A stretch of DNA of 8,421 bases. Origin: JAWVZU01 sp033722075 (GTDB lineage Bacteria > Pseudomonadota > Gammaproteobacteria > Xanthomonadales > SZUA-38). Every line of letters starts with the position of its first letter. Position 1 is the stretch's first letter. This document shows, piece by piece, positions 8,276-8,421 of this stretch. Below the pieces are notes generated by a model, which saw only the letters and a program-made list of their open reading frames with translations, was not told the origin of the DNA and ran no database searches. The stretch covers positions 1 through 8,421 of the forward strand of contig JAWVZU010000176.1 of the NCBI GenBank assembly GCA_033722075.1, read 5' to 3'. Position numbers and translations under genes: made by a program.

Positions 8276-8348
8276 ATCCGGCAGATAAAGCGGGCGCTTG
8301 GGGGTTTGGGCATGGTGCCAAGTACACTTTGTCTCGCGACCGGCTCTA

Positions 8349-8373
8349 AGCGACATCCTGCGGAAATGTCGCT
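8349..8373. promoter_or_regulatory. Perfect 8-bp inverted repeat (AGCGACAT / ATGTCGCT, 9-base spacer)
   Basis: The arms at 8349-8356 and 8366-8373 are exact reverse complements. No T-run follows, so this is not a terminator for either strand. It sits about 35 bases before the Shine-Dalgarno at the right edge, so it is either an operator or a 5' leader hairpin of the rightward gene. An 8-bp palindrome CTCGCGAG (8378-8385) follows at once, and TCTCGCGA occurs at both 8332-8339 and 8377-8384. Apart from these repeats and the palindrome at 8264-8275, the intergenic stretch 8182-8421 shows no gene. Confidence 0.4.
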
Positions 8374-8408
8374 GGATCTCGCGAGTCATATCGGCCGATC
8401 CCCCTCAC

Positions 8409-8415
8409 GAAGGAG
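8409..8415 (+). promoter_or_regulatory. Strong Shine-Dalgarno of a gene starting just beyond the window
   Basis: GAAGGAG ends six bases before the window edge, ideal spacing for a start codon at or just after 8422. No start codon is visible inside the window, so the gene itself cannot be described. Confidence 0.5.
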
Positions 8416-8421
8416 CCCCGA

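Noticed and set aside
8182..8313. 44-residue N-terminal extension of the SAM hydrolase
   Set aside because: Composition is unlike the family, which begins right at the (M)LILFTDFG segment.
7363..8349. Plus-strand frame of 328 codons opposite the SAM hydrolase
   Set aside because: Antisense shadow; the opposite strand carries a complete family with intact catalytic residues.
8349..8373. Inverted repeat as an intrinsic terminator
   Set aside because: No T-run on either side in either orientation, and it precedes a Shine-Dalgarno rather than following a gene.

Overview
The window is a GC-rich (by eye well over 60%), gene-dense stretch of chromosome from a free-living proteobacterium. The protein set (divergent sugar transporter plus zwf-pgl-edd-eda, DUF2189, DUF2628, S-adenosyl-L-methionine hydroxide adenosyltransferase) fits a gammaproteobacterium best. 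That placement is an inference from gene content and protein flavour, not a sequence match. No transposase, integrase, phage gene, CRISPR array, rRNA or tRNA was found.

Layout, left to right. Minus strand: the first 184 codons of a DUF2189 membrane protein running off the left edge (552 to 1), preceded by an SLC45/GPH-type major facilitator sugar transporter (2110 to 584). A 152-bp divergent promoter region (2111-2262) holds an 18-bp near-perfect CG-centred palindrome (2172-2189). Plus strand: a complete Entner-Doudoroff operon with genes in reaction order, zwf (2263-3720), pgl (3713-4408), edd (4405-6207) and eda (6207-6836). Every junction overlaps (8, 4 and 1 bases), so the four cistrons are probably translationally coupled. 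A 215-bp gap (6837-7051) carries dyads, a likely intrinsic terminator and a possible promoter, followed by a small DUF2628 membrane protein gene (7052-7465). This gene ends tail to tail, with overlapping stop codons, against a minus-strand SAM hydroxide adenosyltransferase gene (8181 to 7462). The last 240 bp (8182-8421) is a divergent intergenic region with several inverted repeats. It ends in a strong Shine-Dalgarno sequence for a rightward gene that must start just past the window.

How the genes work together: the transporter would bring in a sugar or oligosaccharide by cation symport. After conversion to glucose-6-phosphate by enzymes not in this window (no glucokinase or glycosidase is present), Zwf, Pgl, Edd and Eda turn it into pyruvate and glyceraldehyde-3-phosphate, yielding NADPH. 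The shared palindrome between transporter and operon suggests joint control by a LacI-type regulator encoded elsewhere. This is inference.

I looked for an undescribed system and did not find one. All protein-coding genes belong to recognisable families. The points worth a second look are regulatory (the operator, nested promoter/terminator and intergenic dyads) plus one substituted residue in the SAM hydroxide adenosyltransferase.
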